A stretch of DNA of 64,000 bases from positions 124,001 to 188,000 of the forward strand of contig NZ_JACHIP010000002.1 of NCBI RefSeq assembly GCF_014203275.1, in the 5' to 3' direction. Numbering within the stretch: the first letter of the stretch is position 1; each line of letters starts with the position of its first letter. The notes below the pieces were generated by a model, which was given only the letters and a program-made list of their open reading frames with translations, had not been told where the DNA came from and did not search any database. This document shows positions 55,560-64,000 of the stretch, one piece after another. The stretch comes from Granulicella aggregans. GTDB taxonomy: Bacteria > Acidobacteriota > Terriglobia > Terriglobales > Acidobacteriaceae. Made by a program: the position numbers and the translations under genes.

Positions 55560-56286
55560 CCTCGGCCGCACGCGCAGCAGCGTCAAGCGCGACCACATCC
55601 TGCAGACGCCGGACACCTTCATCCGCACCGTGCTTCCTGGCATGACCGACGCCACGGCGATCGTCCACGTTGCGCCCGCCGCTGGTGCAGCGTTCACGCA
55701 GTACACAGCAGAGCTCGAGTCGCAGGGCACGCTCGGTGCGACTTGTCTACAGCGTTTCGTATTTGTAACTGAAGGAGTGGCAGATCTAGCAACAGACACC
55801 AGCTTCAAAACGCTCACCACAGGATCGTTCGCCTACATCCCAGCCGGTCTCGCCCACACGCTGACGGCACAGGAGAAGACCGTCCTCGCCGTGATCGAAA
55901 AACCGTACGAGCCGCTGGCAGGGGTATGCGCTCCCTCGCTGCTCATCGGTCACGAAGACGACGCCATCCCCACGGCGCTGATGGGCGACGAAGACCTGCA
56001 AGTACGCGCTCTGATCCCCGATAATCCCAGCTTCGACTTCGCGGTAAACACCATGACCTATCAGCCCGGCGCGGCGCTCGCGTTAGTCGAAATCCACGTC
56101 ATGGAGCACGGCCTGCTGATGCTCGAAGGCGGCGGAATCTACCGTCTCGGCGATGCGTGGTACCCGGTCACAGCGGGCGACTTCATCTGGATGGCGCCAT
56201 TCTGCCCGCAGTGGTTCGGAGCGCTGGGCAAGAAACCCGCAAAGTACCTTATCTACAAAGACTGGAACCGCCATCCCATCGGCTGA
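55552..56286 (+). CDS. allE: (S)-ureidoglycine aminohydrolase
   Basis: 244-aa bicupin. It starts within allC after GGAGG and opens with LGRTRSSVKRDHILQTPDTF, typical of the family; a C-terminal cupin contains VEIHVMEHGLLMLEGGG and WMAPFCPQWF. It converts ureidoglycine to ureidoglycolate with ammonia release. Between the two M20 genes, as expected for the pathway. Confidence 0.94.
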   Translation: MHNLGRTRSSVKRDHILQTPDTFIRTVLPGMTDATAIVHVAPAAGAAFTQYTAELESQGTLGATCLQRFVFVTEGVADLATDTSFKTLTTGSFAYIPAGLAHTLTAQEKTVLAVIEKPYEPLAGVCAPSLLIGHEDDAIPTALMGDEDLQVRALIPDNPSFDFAVNTMTYQPGAALALVEIHVMEHGLLMLEGGGIYRLGDAWYPVTAGDFIWMAPFCPQWFGALGKKPAKYLIYKDWNRHPIG

Positions 56287-56293
56287 GGTGCTT

Positions 56294-57571
56294 ATGAAGA
56301 TCGATATCGATGCAGCGCGCCTCAGCGAAGAACTAGCGGAGCTGGCCCGCTTCACTCATGCCGAACCCAGCCCCGAAGGTACTGCCGTTACTCGGGTCGT
56401 CTTCACAGAGGATGATCTGCGTGCCCGTGCATGGCTTAGGGGACTTGCTGCGGAGGAAGGCTTCGCCATACGCGAGGACGCGGTTGGTAACACCTTCATT
56501 CGCTGGGTTGGCATCGAGCCCGATCTTCCCGCCGTCGGTACCGGATCGCACATCGACGCGATTCCCCACGCCGGCATGTACGACGGTACAGTCGGCGTCC
56601 TTGGCGGCCTCGAAGCGATGCGGGCGCTCAAGCGCAGCGGGCAGAGATTTCGCCGCAGCATTGAACTCCTTCTCCTCACCTCGGAAGAGCCGACGCGCTT
56701 CGGAATCGGATGCCTAGGCAGCCGCCTGCTCTCGGGCACTCTCGATCCCCAACGCGCGGACTCCATGAACGACACAGTCGATGCAGAATCGCAAGGCACC
56801 TTGAGCGACGTCCGCAATGCCGCTGGATTCACAGGCGACCTTGCCTCGGTCCGTCTCGAGCCACGCTTCTACCATGCATGGCTTGAGCTCCACATCGAGC
56901 AAGGCGCGCTGCTTGAACGAGAAGGCCTTCCCATCGGCATCGTTACCAGCATCGCTGCGCCAGCCGGATATCGCTTTACGATCAGCGGCTTCGGCGGCCA
57001 CGCAGGCGCGCTGCTGATGCCTGATCGCCGCGACGCGCTCTGCGCCGCCTCAGAGCTCATCCTTTCCATCGAACGCCACGCTCTCGCCGCCAACGCGGCA
57101 TCCGACACCAGCGATACCGTCGCCACTGTGGGCACCTGCGGCGTCTTTCCCGGAGCGGTCAACAGTGTACCCAGCCGCGTAGTGCTTCAACTCGACATCC
57201 GCGACACCGATCCCGCACGACGCGAGTCCGTGATGCAATCTGTGCGCTGCGATTACACTGAGATCGCAGGCCGCCGCCGTGTGCAGATCGAAGAAGAGCT
57301 GGTCAACGCCGACGCTCCCGCGCAATCCGCCCCACATATCGTCGAAACGCTCGACGCCGTCTGCGCGGAACTTGGCATCTCACCGAAGAAGATGGTCAGC
57401 CGCGCCTATCACGACTCGCTCTTCATGGCCCGCATCGCTCCTATCGCGATGATCTTCATTCCATGTCGTGGTGGCGTGAGCCATCGCCCCGATGAACACT
57501 CTTCCCCCGAAGACATCGCGCGTGGAACGCTTGTCCTCGCTCACGCACTGGCCAGACTGGCGGCGGAGTAG
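56294..57571 (+). CDS. Ureidoglycolate amidohydrolase-like M20 enzyme
   Basis: 425 aa from ATG 56294; the frame is open further up, inside allE. It is an M20/AAH-type hydrolase with GSHIDAIPHAGMYDG, LTSEEPTRFGIGCLGSRLL, ELHIEQGALLE and VSHRPDEHSS. The SEEPTRFG form, in place of EEEGVRFG, is as I recall typical of plant ureidoglycolate amidohydrolase (UAH), which yields glyoxylate, ammonia and CO2. Its place right after allE supports this. A second allantoate amidohydrolase is the alternative. Confidence 0.78.
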   Translation: MKIDIDAARLSEELAELARFTHAEPSPEGTAVTRVVFTEDDLRARAWLRGLAAEEGFAIREDAVGNTFIRWVGIEPDLPAVGTGSHIDAIPHAGMYDGTVGVLGGLEAMRALKRSGQRFRRSIELLLLTSEEPTRFGIGCLGSRLLSGTLDPQRADSMNDTVDAESQGTLSDVRNAAGFTGDLASVRLEPRFYHAWLELHIEQGALLEREGLPIGIVTSIAAPAGYRFTISGFGGHAGALLMPDRRDALCAASELILSIERHALAANAASDTSDTVATVGTCGVFPGAVNSVPSRVVLQLDIRDTDPARRESVMQSVRCDYTEIAGRRRVQIEEELVNADAPAQSAPHIVETLDAVCAELGISPKKMVSRAYHDSLFMARIAPIAMIFIPCRGGVSHRPDEHSSPEDIARGTLVLAHALARLAAE

Positions 57572-57573
57572 CT

Positions 57574-58938
57574 ATGGCCATCGAATCGATGAATCCCGCA
57601 ACCGGCGAACTCATCCGGCGCTTCGATCCTCTCACCGAAGATGCGATCCATCAGAAGCTCGCCCTCGCCTCCGAGGCCTTCAAGAGCTATGCCGCCGTGC
57701 CCATGGGTCATCGGGCACTCTGCATGCGGAAGCTTGCGAACCTGCTCGAAGAAGACGCGGTCGAGCTCGCTGAGATGATTACGATGGAGATGGGAAAGCC
57801 AATCAAGGCCTCCCATGCGGAGCTAACCAAGTGCGCCGCGGCCTGCCGGTACTATGCGGAGAACGCCGTCCGTATGCTCGCGCCAGAGAGCATCACCACC
57901 GAAGCCTCCCGCAGCTTCGTTCGCTGGGACCCGCTCGGCGTCGTCCTCGCCGTCATGCCATGGAACTTCCCCTTCTGGCAGGTCTTCCGCTTTCTAGCGC
58001 CAGCCCTGATGGCCGGAAATGTCGGCCTGCTAAAGCACGCCCCGAATGTGCCCCAGTGTGCGCTCGCCATCGAATCGCTCGTGCGTCGCGCCGGTTTCCC
58101 CCGTGGCACCTTCCAGACGCTGTTGATTGAGACTAGCCAGGTGGATGGCGTGCTCGCCGACGAGCGCATCGTCGCTGTCACGCTCACCGGCTCGGAGACC
58201 GCGGGCCGCGCCGTGGGAGCCCAGGCCGGCTGGCTCATCAAGAAGTCTCTATTGGAGCTCGGCGGCAGCGATCCCTTTATCGTCATGAGTTCCGCGGATC
58301 TCGATCTTGCGGTCGAGAACGCCGTCCAATCCCGCTGCATCAACAGCGGACAGTCATGTATCGCAGCAAAGCGCTTTGTCATCCATGCCGGGATCTACGA
58401 GGAGTTCGAGAGGCTCTTTGTCTCCGCCATGGCCTCTATGCGAGTCGGTGACCCGATGCTCGACGAGACGCAGATTGGCCCGTTGGCTACACGGCGTCAG
58501 TTGGAGAATCTCGATCAGCAAGTTAACGCAGCCATCACTGCGGGAGCCAGGTTGCTAACCGGAGGCCGCCGCATCCTCGGTCCCGGCTACTACTTTGAGC
58601 CGACCGTGCTTTCCGGCCTGCCGCGCACCGCCCCTGTCTATCGCGATGAGATCTTCGGTCCAGTCGCGCTACTCTTCAAGGTGAACCATCTCGACGAAGC
58701 AATCCGAACAGCAAACGATACGCCGTTTGGCCTGGCCGCCTCGGCCTGGACGCGCGATCCCGATGAGCAGCAGCGGCTAGTCGCCGAGATTCAAGCCGGG
58801 TCAGTATTCGTGAACAAGATGGTTGCCAGTGATCCCCGGCTCCCTTTCGGCGGGATCAAGCATTCTGGCTATGGGCGAGAGCTTTCGGCCGCGGGCATGC
58901 GGGAGTTCATGAACGCGAAGACCGTAGTCATCGCATAA
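57574..58938 (+). CDS. Aldehyde dehydrogenase (succinate-semialdehyde dehydrogenase-like)
   Basis: 454 aa. Catalytic residues are visible: Cys262 in NSGQSCIAAKRF, Glu228 in LLELGGSDPF and the Asn of MPWNFPFW. Sequence type is close to SSADH/GabD. It begins two bases after the M20 stop, so it is the last gene of the ureide operon. Its substrate there is unclear; a semialdehyde formed from glyoxylate is possible. Confidence 0.88.
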   Translation: MAIESMNPATGELIRRFDPLTEDAIHQKLALASEAFKSYAAVPMGHRALCMRKLANLLEEDAVELAEMITMEMGKPIKASHAELTKCAAACRYYAENAVRMLAPESITTEASRSFVRWDPLGVVLAVMPWNFPFWQVFRFLAPALMAGNVGLLKHAPNVPQCALAIESLVRRAGFPRGTFQTLLIETSQVDGVLADERIVAVTLTGSETAGRAVGAQAGWLIKKSLLELGGSDPFIVMSSADLDLAVENAVQSRCINSGQSCIAAKRFVIHAGIYEEFERLFVSAMASMRVGDPMLDETQIGPLATRRQLENLDQQVNAAITAGARLLTGGRRILGPGYYFEPTVLSGLPRTAPVYRDEIFGPVALLFKVNHLDEAIRTANDTPFGLAASAWTRDPDEQQRLVAEIQAGSVFVNKMVASDPRLPFGGIKHSGYGRELSAAGMREFMNAKTVVIA

Positions 58939-58961
58939 ACTCCCACATCGCCCACCCCTCG

Positions 58962-61934
58962 TTAGAAGCTGAAAGTCGCAAGCAGGGTGATACGGCGGAC
59001 CGCGGAGTTGCTCGAGAAGATACTTCCCGCAAGTCCAGTCGACTCGTAAAAGTTCGAGGCCGAAACTTTGTCTTGCGTCTGAGGCACTACTCCGGACGGT
59101 GTTCCACGATCCACATCATTGAAGACGTTTGCCGCCAGAACTCCGAAGCTCATAGAGTAGCGCCTGCCGGAGCTGGCTCCGCCTCCGAATCCGCCTGGAC
59201 CGCCGCCTCCCGGACCACCGCGTCCGCCGCCGCGACCGCCGCCACCTGGGCCTCCGCCGGGAGGTGGTCCATTCGGACCCTGTGACTGGCTCTTGGGCGT
59301 CCCCGTCTCCGGTCCAAATCCGATCGTCTTCGTCATTCGGAGGTTCAGCGTAAATGCGGCTGGTCCAGTGCCGGAGTTGATGGGAATTCGTGGCACGTTC
59401 GCGGTAGGGGTGATGTCAAAGCTGCCGTGCGCGGTGTTAATAATGGTGGCCGTCGGAGACGAAGTCACAATGCCGGGCCGGTCATTGGTCAGGATCGAGT
59501 CACCGTTCAGGTCAGTTCCGGTGATGATGTTGAAGGGGGAGCCGGAGGTCGCCACCATGAAGGGCGAGAAGCTGACACGGTGCGGTAGGGAGAAGTTTCC
59601 ACCCATGAACAGGCGATGGCGGGTGTCGAAGCTAGCGCGGCCATAGTCCGCCTTCAGGTTTCCCACCACCGATGGAAAGCTGCCTGAGCCGGAACTGTCA
59701 GCGTTCGCGAAGTTTAGGCTGTAGTAACCCCATAGCGAGATCGAACGCCCATAGCTGATGCGCGGGCTGATGGAAAGCTGGTTCTGGGTGAAGACTCCGC
59801 CGGAAGCGAATTGATAGTCCTGGCCCGTCGAGATGTATGTGCCCGTCGCGCTGTCGAACTCCGGAACGTCAACGTTCTGACTGTTGAACTGGTGCACGCC
59901 ACGCATGTGCAGGTAGTTGACTGATACCGTTCCAATCTTGCCCAACTGACGATCTGCGCCGATGGCGAACTGCATCAGGTAGGGACTACGAAGCGTAGGC
60001 GCAATCGAGTAGGTGGTCTGTGCCGAAGGACTTGATGAGGAGGCCAGGCACGCGCTCTGATTCGCGGGGGTGCAGGTAGCACTAGGAGACCTGATCGTAA
60101 ACAGTTGCTCGTTGGTTCCGTTCTGCTGAATCGTCGTGATGGTATTGGTCAGCGTGAAGCGATCGTAGAAGATACCGAAGCCGCCCCGGATCACAGTCTG
60201 GGGATTGTTCTTGTTGCTCCCAACTCCGTAGGCGAAGGAGATGCGCGGAGCGAAGTCGTGATGGTCTTTAATGTGGTTCTGCGTCTCGTAACGCAGGCCG
60301 TAGCTGAAGGTGAGGTTTGGCTTGATCTTCCAGTCGTCTTCCGCGTAAATGCCCAAGTCCGCGAGCGTCGCATGTACGGAAGGCTGGACGTAGTTCGCCA
60401 CCTTGTACTGCGACGGAGCCCGGCCGTTCGCATAGTCGTCAAGACTGCTGTAGGTGAAGACTCCCAACGCCTGCGCATCGCTGAAGTTGGCGTCACGCGT
60501 CGTCCGCAGCCTTCCGCCCATCCGTATGAAGTGGTGCGCAAGTGCCAGCGAGGTATAGTTCTGAACCTCGAAGTGGTCCTGGTGATCATTGACCACCAGC
60601 GCACTCGATCCTCCGCCGGTGAAGCTCGCCTGCACGGTTACGCTCGGCGCCGCTGACACAGGTGTTTGTGAGCTCTTATCGCGGCCATACTCGAACCGTG
60701 TCTCGTTGATCAGCTTGTCGCTAAAGATCTGGCTGTCGACAATCTGTATCTCGTTTTCAGTCGAATCGAGGTTATAGCCAGCGGAAGGCAGGTCCAGGCC
60801 GCCGGTCCCGTTGTTCTGCTGAGAATTCGTCTCGTACTGATAGCGCAGGGTAAGCGTGTTCTTCGCAGCCAGTTGATAATCGAGACGCGGCGTGAGGTCG
60901 GTCCGCACCTGCGGAAAGAGCGTCGGTATGGAAACCTGGGTCTGTTGCGTGCATCCCGCCTCGCCGGGCGCGCAAAGCGCCGTCGAACCAGGCAATGCAT
61001 AAAGTGAACCGAAGTACACAGTATTGTCCTGGATCACACGGTGCGATCCTCCGAGGTTGAAGGACGACTTGGACGTGACCGGGCCGGTCAGATTTCCGAG
61101 CACAAAGATGGTGTGGTACGGCTGCTGCTCGGTGGTGCCGAGAAATGGGCTCTTCGTATTGAAAAAGTCCGCATTGCCGTTGGCCTGGAAGAAGCCGTGA
61201 AATTTATCCGCGCCCGGCTTGGTGAAGACCTCGACGCGGCCATATCCCACACGGTCGTACTGGGCTGAGAAGGGATTCTGATTAACGCGGATCTCTCGGA
61301 TCGACGATTTTGGAGGAAGTTGGCCTCCAGTAAAGCCATCCACATAGATCTGGCCGCCGTTCGGCCCCGCTGACGGTCCGGCCAGTGCGGATAGCTCTGA
61401 GGAAAGCTCGTCCGGATCGTCCGATAGCGCATCAAGATCCTTGCCCTTGATCACCGTTGCACTGGCGTTGCTGTCGGAGTCCACGCTGACCGTCGCGCCC
61501 TCTGTCGTCACATTGACTTGCTGGTTCGCCGCTTGAACGATCATCTTCGCGTCGAGCGTCATCCCCTGACCGGCCGCGACACGAACTCCCTGCTTCACAA
61601 AAGAGGCAAAGCCCTGCATGGTCACCGTGAAGGAGTAGAGACCTGGGCGCAGACCCGTCGCCTGGTAACTTCCATCGCTGCCCGATGTGATGACCGTTGC
61701 TTTGCCGGATGCCAAGGTGAAGGTGACCGTGGCACCTGGGATCACGGCGCCATCAGGGTCGGCAATCGTCCCTTTCACGGTCGTTGCCGCCACAGACGAT
61801 GTCCCATTCTGTGCGGCACCTGCCGAAACTGCCGGCGCAGGATTCGGCCCTTGCGCGTTTGCCAGAGGTACCACGAGCAGAGCGCATGCGAGTACGAGGG
61901 GCGATATAGGGGAGGTGCTGAAACGAACCGACAT
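58962..61934 (-). CDS. TonB-dependent receptor, Oar-like, with carboxypeptidase-regulatory domain
   Basis: ATG 61934 follows AAGGAG by five bases (990 aa). It has a signal peptide (cleavage near ANAQG), a CarboxypepD_reg domain at about 52-140 (VKGTIADPDGAVIPGATVTF), a plug domain (about 150-240) and a C-terminal beta-barrel ending in Phe (LLATFSF). The Oar-like group is very expanded in Acidobacteriota. Close to the end (about 885-919) is a run of mostly Gly with Arg and Pro, unusual for a barrel. It converges on the ureide operon. The substrate is unknown. Confidence 0.9.
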   Translation of the reverse strand: MSVRFSTSPISPLVLACALLVVPLANAQGPNPAPAVSAGAAQNGTSSVAATTVKGTIADPDGAVIPGATVTFTLASGKATVITSGSDGSYQATGLRPGLYSFTVTMQGFASFVKQGVRVAAGQGMTLDAKMIVQAANQQVNVTTEGATVSVDSDSNASATVIKGKDLDALSDDPDELSSELSALAGPSAGPNGGQIYVDGFTGGQLPPKSSIREIRVNQNPFSAQYDRVGYGRVEVFTKPGADKFHGFFQANGNADFFNTKSPFLGTTEQQPYHTIFVLGNLTGPVTSKSSFNLGGSHRVIQDNTVYFGSLYALPGSTALCAPGEAGCTQQTQVSIPTLFPQVRTDLTPRLDYQLAAKNTLTLRYQYETNSQQNNGTGGLDLPSAGYNLDSTENEIQIVDSQIFSDKLINETRFEYGRDKSSQTPVSAAPSVTVQASFTGGGSSALVVNDHQDHFEVQNYTSLALAHHFIRMGGRLRTTRDANFSDAQALGVFTYSSLDDYANGRAPSQYKVANYVQPSVHATLADLGIYAEDDWKIKPNLTFSYGLRYETQNHIKDHHDFAPRISFAYGVGSNKNNPQTVIRGGFGIFYDRFTLTNTITTIQQNGTNEQLFTIRSPSATCTPANQSACLASSSSPSAQTTYSIAPTLRSPYLMQFAIGADRQLGKIGTVSVNYLHMRGVHQFNSQNVDVPEFDSATGTYISTGQDYQFASGGVFTQNQLSISPRISYGRSISLWGYYSLNFANADSSGSGSFPSVVGNLKADYGRASFDTRHRLFMGGNFSLPHRVSFSPFMVATSGSPFNIITGTDLNGDSILTNDRPGIVTSSPTATIINTAHGSFDITPTANVPRIPINSGTGPAAFTLNLRMTKTIGFGPETGTPKSQSQGPNGPPPGGGPGGGGRGGGRGGPGGGGPGGFGGGASSGRRYSMSFGVLAANVFNDVDRGTPSGVVPQTQDKVSASNFYESTGLAGSIFSSNSAVRRITLLATFSF

Positions 61935-62124
61935 CAAAACTCCTTAAAACTCATTTTCCTTCCGGGCATACACCCCAACCCGGTTGCATTGTCCGGCGAC
62001 ATTTGCCACCGGCTCATCTCTCCGCGCGACGACCCCTTGCGGCAGCGGCTCACTCTACGACGGCCCGCGATATTGGAGCGCGGGGACTCACGAACCAATT
62101 CCACCCACAAAGACAGGCTATCGC

Positions 62125-63411
62125 CTAAGCGCCCCCGCCGTCTTGCCCGCCACCGAAGTTCCATGGCGACAGTGTCATCGAAGCAGTTCCCTTCGGTGTG
62201 GCCGTCAAAATCGGCTCGACTCCCGAAAGCACCGTGATCGCCGTCAGCCCAGCGCTACCCGGGGTCTTCTCCGCGACGATCATCAGGGTCTGGCCGATAT
62301 GGAGATCGCTCAGTGAACCCTGCGGAAGCCGGGTTACGAGCTGCGAGAGGTCTCCGCCCGCTGACCCGGTTCCGGAACCCCTTTGTTCGGAGTGTGGGTC
62401 GCCAACCGCAACCGCCGCGGCTGGAGGCAGCTTCGGCTTATCGACTCCGCCAGAGGCGGCCGCTTGATCGCTACCCTTCGCACGGGCAGCGAAACGGGCG
62501 GCGGCCTCTGGTGGCAGGGCGCGGAGGCTGGAGTTGGCGGTCACTGTAATGGAATACGACTTCTTGCTGGAAATATCTGTCAGCGTGAAGGTCTGCGAAG
62601 CGGCGTCGATCGCCGTCACTGTGCCTGCCAGGTTTTCGAATGCCCCGGTTACGATCTCGTCAGCTTTGATGGAACTCCCGTCTGGAGCCTTGTCCCCTCG
62701 GGCGCGAAGCTGGTCGCCCACCTGAATCTGGTCCCGAGTGCCCACCACTGCGTCCGCGAACTTGACCGAGCCATTGGCATAGCGCCGGTAGACGGTCGAG
62801 GACAGGGTCTCCACCGCGATCTTCTTGCCGCGTGAGTTGATCGTGATCGTACCGCTGGCCGGATCGACGCCACCTACCAAGCCACCCAGGCCGCGCTTCT
62901 GCCAGTCAGCCTGCTCGGCTTCGTTCTTCTGCGCAATGTCGATCGATTTCATCAGGATGACCCGCGAGACAGTCATGGCGTCTGGAGCATCCTGATGGCC
63001 GGTAACAAGGACGCGGTCACCCGTCTCAATATCGCTCAGGGCAATTGTCTGGGCCGTCTTCAGGTCGGTGCTTCCGGGCGCGACTTGGAGCACCTTCGCT
63101 CCATCGACGACACTTACGGAGACGGTCTGGCCCGCGTCATTGGCGATGATCAGCTTATTAGGTGTGACCTGCTTGACGACACCGATCAGCTTGGAGGGCG
63201 CGGTCGCCTGCGCATACGCCCGAATGGAGGTCCCAGGTAGGACCAGAACAGCTAGCGGTGCAAGACTCAGGCATACCTGCATCGTCACGCTTCGCGAAGC
63301 GTAGAACGCCTTGCGGACAACGGCCCGGGGTGCTGCGCTCTGGGTCGTTCTACCGCTGAATTTCCTTCGGATTTCGCCCTGCATCTCGTTTTGAGTCATC
63401 AACTGGATCAT
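62125..63411 (-). CDS. DUF5666-domain secreted protein
   Basis: 428 aa. A 43-residue basic leader with RKAFYASRSV precedes a hydrophobic signal (QVCLSLAPLAVLVLPG) cleaved near YAQA. Repeated small OB-like beta units follow: IGVVKQVTPNKLIIANDAG, GGVDPASGTITINSRGKK, and GTVTAIDAASQTFTLTD. These match DUF5666. The protein ends in a Gly-rich tail. ATG 63411 is preceded by GAAAAAGAG. It lies 190 bases upstream of the TonB receptor on the same strand and could be co-expressed with it. Function unknown. Confidence 0.78.
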   Translation of the reverse strand: MIQLMTQNEMQGEIRRKFSGRTTQSAAPRAVVRKAFYASRSVTMQVCLSLAPLAVLVLPGTSIRAYAQATAPSKLIGVVKQVTPNKLIIANDAGQTVSVSVVDGAKVLQVAPGSTDLKTAQTIALSDIETGDRVLVTGHQDAPDAMTVSRVILMKSIDIAQKNEAEQADWQKRGLGGLVGGVDPASGTITINSRGKKIAVETLSSTVYRRYANGSVKFADAVVGTRDQIQVGDQLRARGDKAPDGSSIKADEIVTGAFENLAGTVTAIDAASQTFTLTDISSKKSYSITVTANSSLRALPPEAAARFAARAKGSDQAAASGGVDKPKLPPAAAVAVGDPHSEQRGSGTGSAGGDLSQLVTRLPQGSLSDLHIGQTLMIVAEKTPGSAGLTAITVLSGVEPILTATPKGTASMTLSPWNFGGGQDGGGA

Positions 63412-63856
63412 CTCTTTTTCTTCTTTGGAAGGTCGGGCTCGTGAAGTTTTGCCGAATTAAGTTTAACTCTCAATTATTTAGGAGACGAAAAGTGGGGGTG
63501 AAAGTTTCCCGCCCACAACCATATATTGCTGGCCCCGGCCTCTGAAGGATGAGCCTTACCGCAGCAGGCGGTGGCCCGAATAATCGATTAAGGTCTGGGG
63601 ACATTTGAGGGTTTCAACGGACAGCCCTCAAAGCAGTTATCGCTAACGTGATTTAAATGCGTTTTCCCAAGAAAGATTTGTTGCCAATTGTCGTTTCGTA
63701 GGCATAGTATCCGTCTCGGCTCGATACAGTTTTGGGACCCGCAAGCCGTATCAAATCAAAGTACAACGATTTACACGTTCCCCCGTACAGTGCCGCATTT
63801 CCACAAAATCACTCCTGACAGGGTTAGCCCTTCAGTGTTCTCTGGAGCGAAGAAAA
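63412..63856. other. Intergenic region between divergent genes
   Basis: 445 bases between the leftward DUF5666 gene and the rightward partial gene. By eye it is more A+T-rich than its surroundings (e.g. 63460-63480 and 63640-63700), consistent with promoters for both. No convincing ORF, tRNA or terminator was seen. A frame at 63688-63891 overlaps the next gene's start and looks spurious. Confidence 0.5.
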
Positions 63857-64000
63857 ATGTCTTGGTACGCCTACTGCATCGCAGAACGTAAAGTCTTTCC
63901 CGAGCTCGGACGGCATCGCCGCCCCATTCCTCTTGCCGGAGTCACTGGACTCTTCGGCAATCAGACCTTCCTCTTCCCGGCAGGCGATCTGGCGGTCATC
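63857..64000 (+). CDS. Probable GvpL/GvpF-like gas-vesicle protein (3'-truncated)
   Basis: ATG 63857 follows GGAG (63844-63847) by nine bases. The 48 codons up to the window end have no stop and read like a protein: MSWYAYCIAERKVFPELG, a basic RHRRPIPL stretch, GVTGLFGNQTFLF and PAGDLAVI. The pattern of an aromatic first strand and a -GDLAVIV- strand is that of the N-terminal domain of GvpL/GvpF gas-vesicle assembly proteins. With only 48 residues this is tentative. A gvp cluster might lie to the right. Confidence 0.5.
   Translation, partial: MSWYAYCIAERKVFPELGRHRRPIPLAGVTGLFGNQTFLFPAGDLAVI

Overview
The window is GC-rich bacterial chromosome, densely packed with short operons. The best taxonomic guess is Acidobacteriota, class Terriglobia (Granulicella/Terriglobus/Edaphobacter-like). 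The clues are an Oar-like TonB-dependent receptor with an N-terminal carboxypeptidase-regulatory domain, secreted proteins built from two-cysteine bacterial Ig-like repeats, DUF5666 and DUF2911 proteins, and a site-2-protease-like/trpS/scpA block. This is inference from gene families; no rRNA gene is present. There is no phage, transposase, CRISPR array or origin in the window.

Region 1-28 kb is an exopolysaccharide locus of the Wzx/Wzy type. It opens with two neighbouring paralogous secreted glycoside-hydrolase-like proteins; the first is cut by the window edge and carries nine Ig-like and three Fn3 repeats. Then follow a GT25 enzyme, a GT87-like membrane glycosyltransferase, a Wzy/O-antigen-ligase-like protein, rfbB-rfbA-rfbD for dTDP-rhamnose (no rfbC), GT4 and GT2 enzymes, a WecG/TagA-type glycosyltransferase fused to a STAS domain, a membrane GT2, a Wza-like exporter, a Wzc-like co-polymerase whose ATPase motifs are destroyed, a Wzx-like flippase, two hexapeptide acyltransferases and two more glycosyltransferases. 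Most genes run rightward; no initiating phosphoglycosyltransferase is seen. A polytopic membrane protein and a tRNA-Arg(CCG), both leftward, close the region.

Region 29.6-36.7 kb is housekeeping: a DUF2911 protein, a leftward block of a site-2-protease homologue (zinc motif lost), trpS and scpA, a SIMPL-domain protein, two small conserved-looking proteins and a GT-C-like membrane protein.

Region 36.7-41.5 kb is an electron-transfer module: a small membrane protein, an Emo-like (ETF:menaquinone oxidoreductase) iron-sulfur membrane protein, and etfB-etfA. Between them lie a DUF2442 gene and a DUF4160 pseudogene with two amber codons. The same palindrome, TGAATG-N2-CATTCA, lies upstream of both halves and suggests a shared regulator.

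Region 41.6-50.6 kb holds moaA, a GAF-GGDEF diguanylate cyclase, a TPR protein, an unrecognised secreted protein, a phosphofructokinase with pyrophosphate-type signature residues, an NPP-type phosphodiesterase and homoserine dehydrogenase.

Region 50.6-58.9 kb is a purine/ureide catabolic cluster: leftward guaD, and a rightward operon of allantoinase, OHCU decarboxylase, hydroxyisourate hydrolase, uricase, allantoate amidohydrolase, ureidoglycine aminohydrolase, a ureidoglycolate-amidohydrolase-like M20 enzyme and an aldehyde dehydrogenase. Together these cover every step from urate to glyoxylate; xanthine dehydrogenase is not here. The right end carries the TonB receptor, a DUF5666 protein and the start of a probable GvpL/GvpF-like gene.
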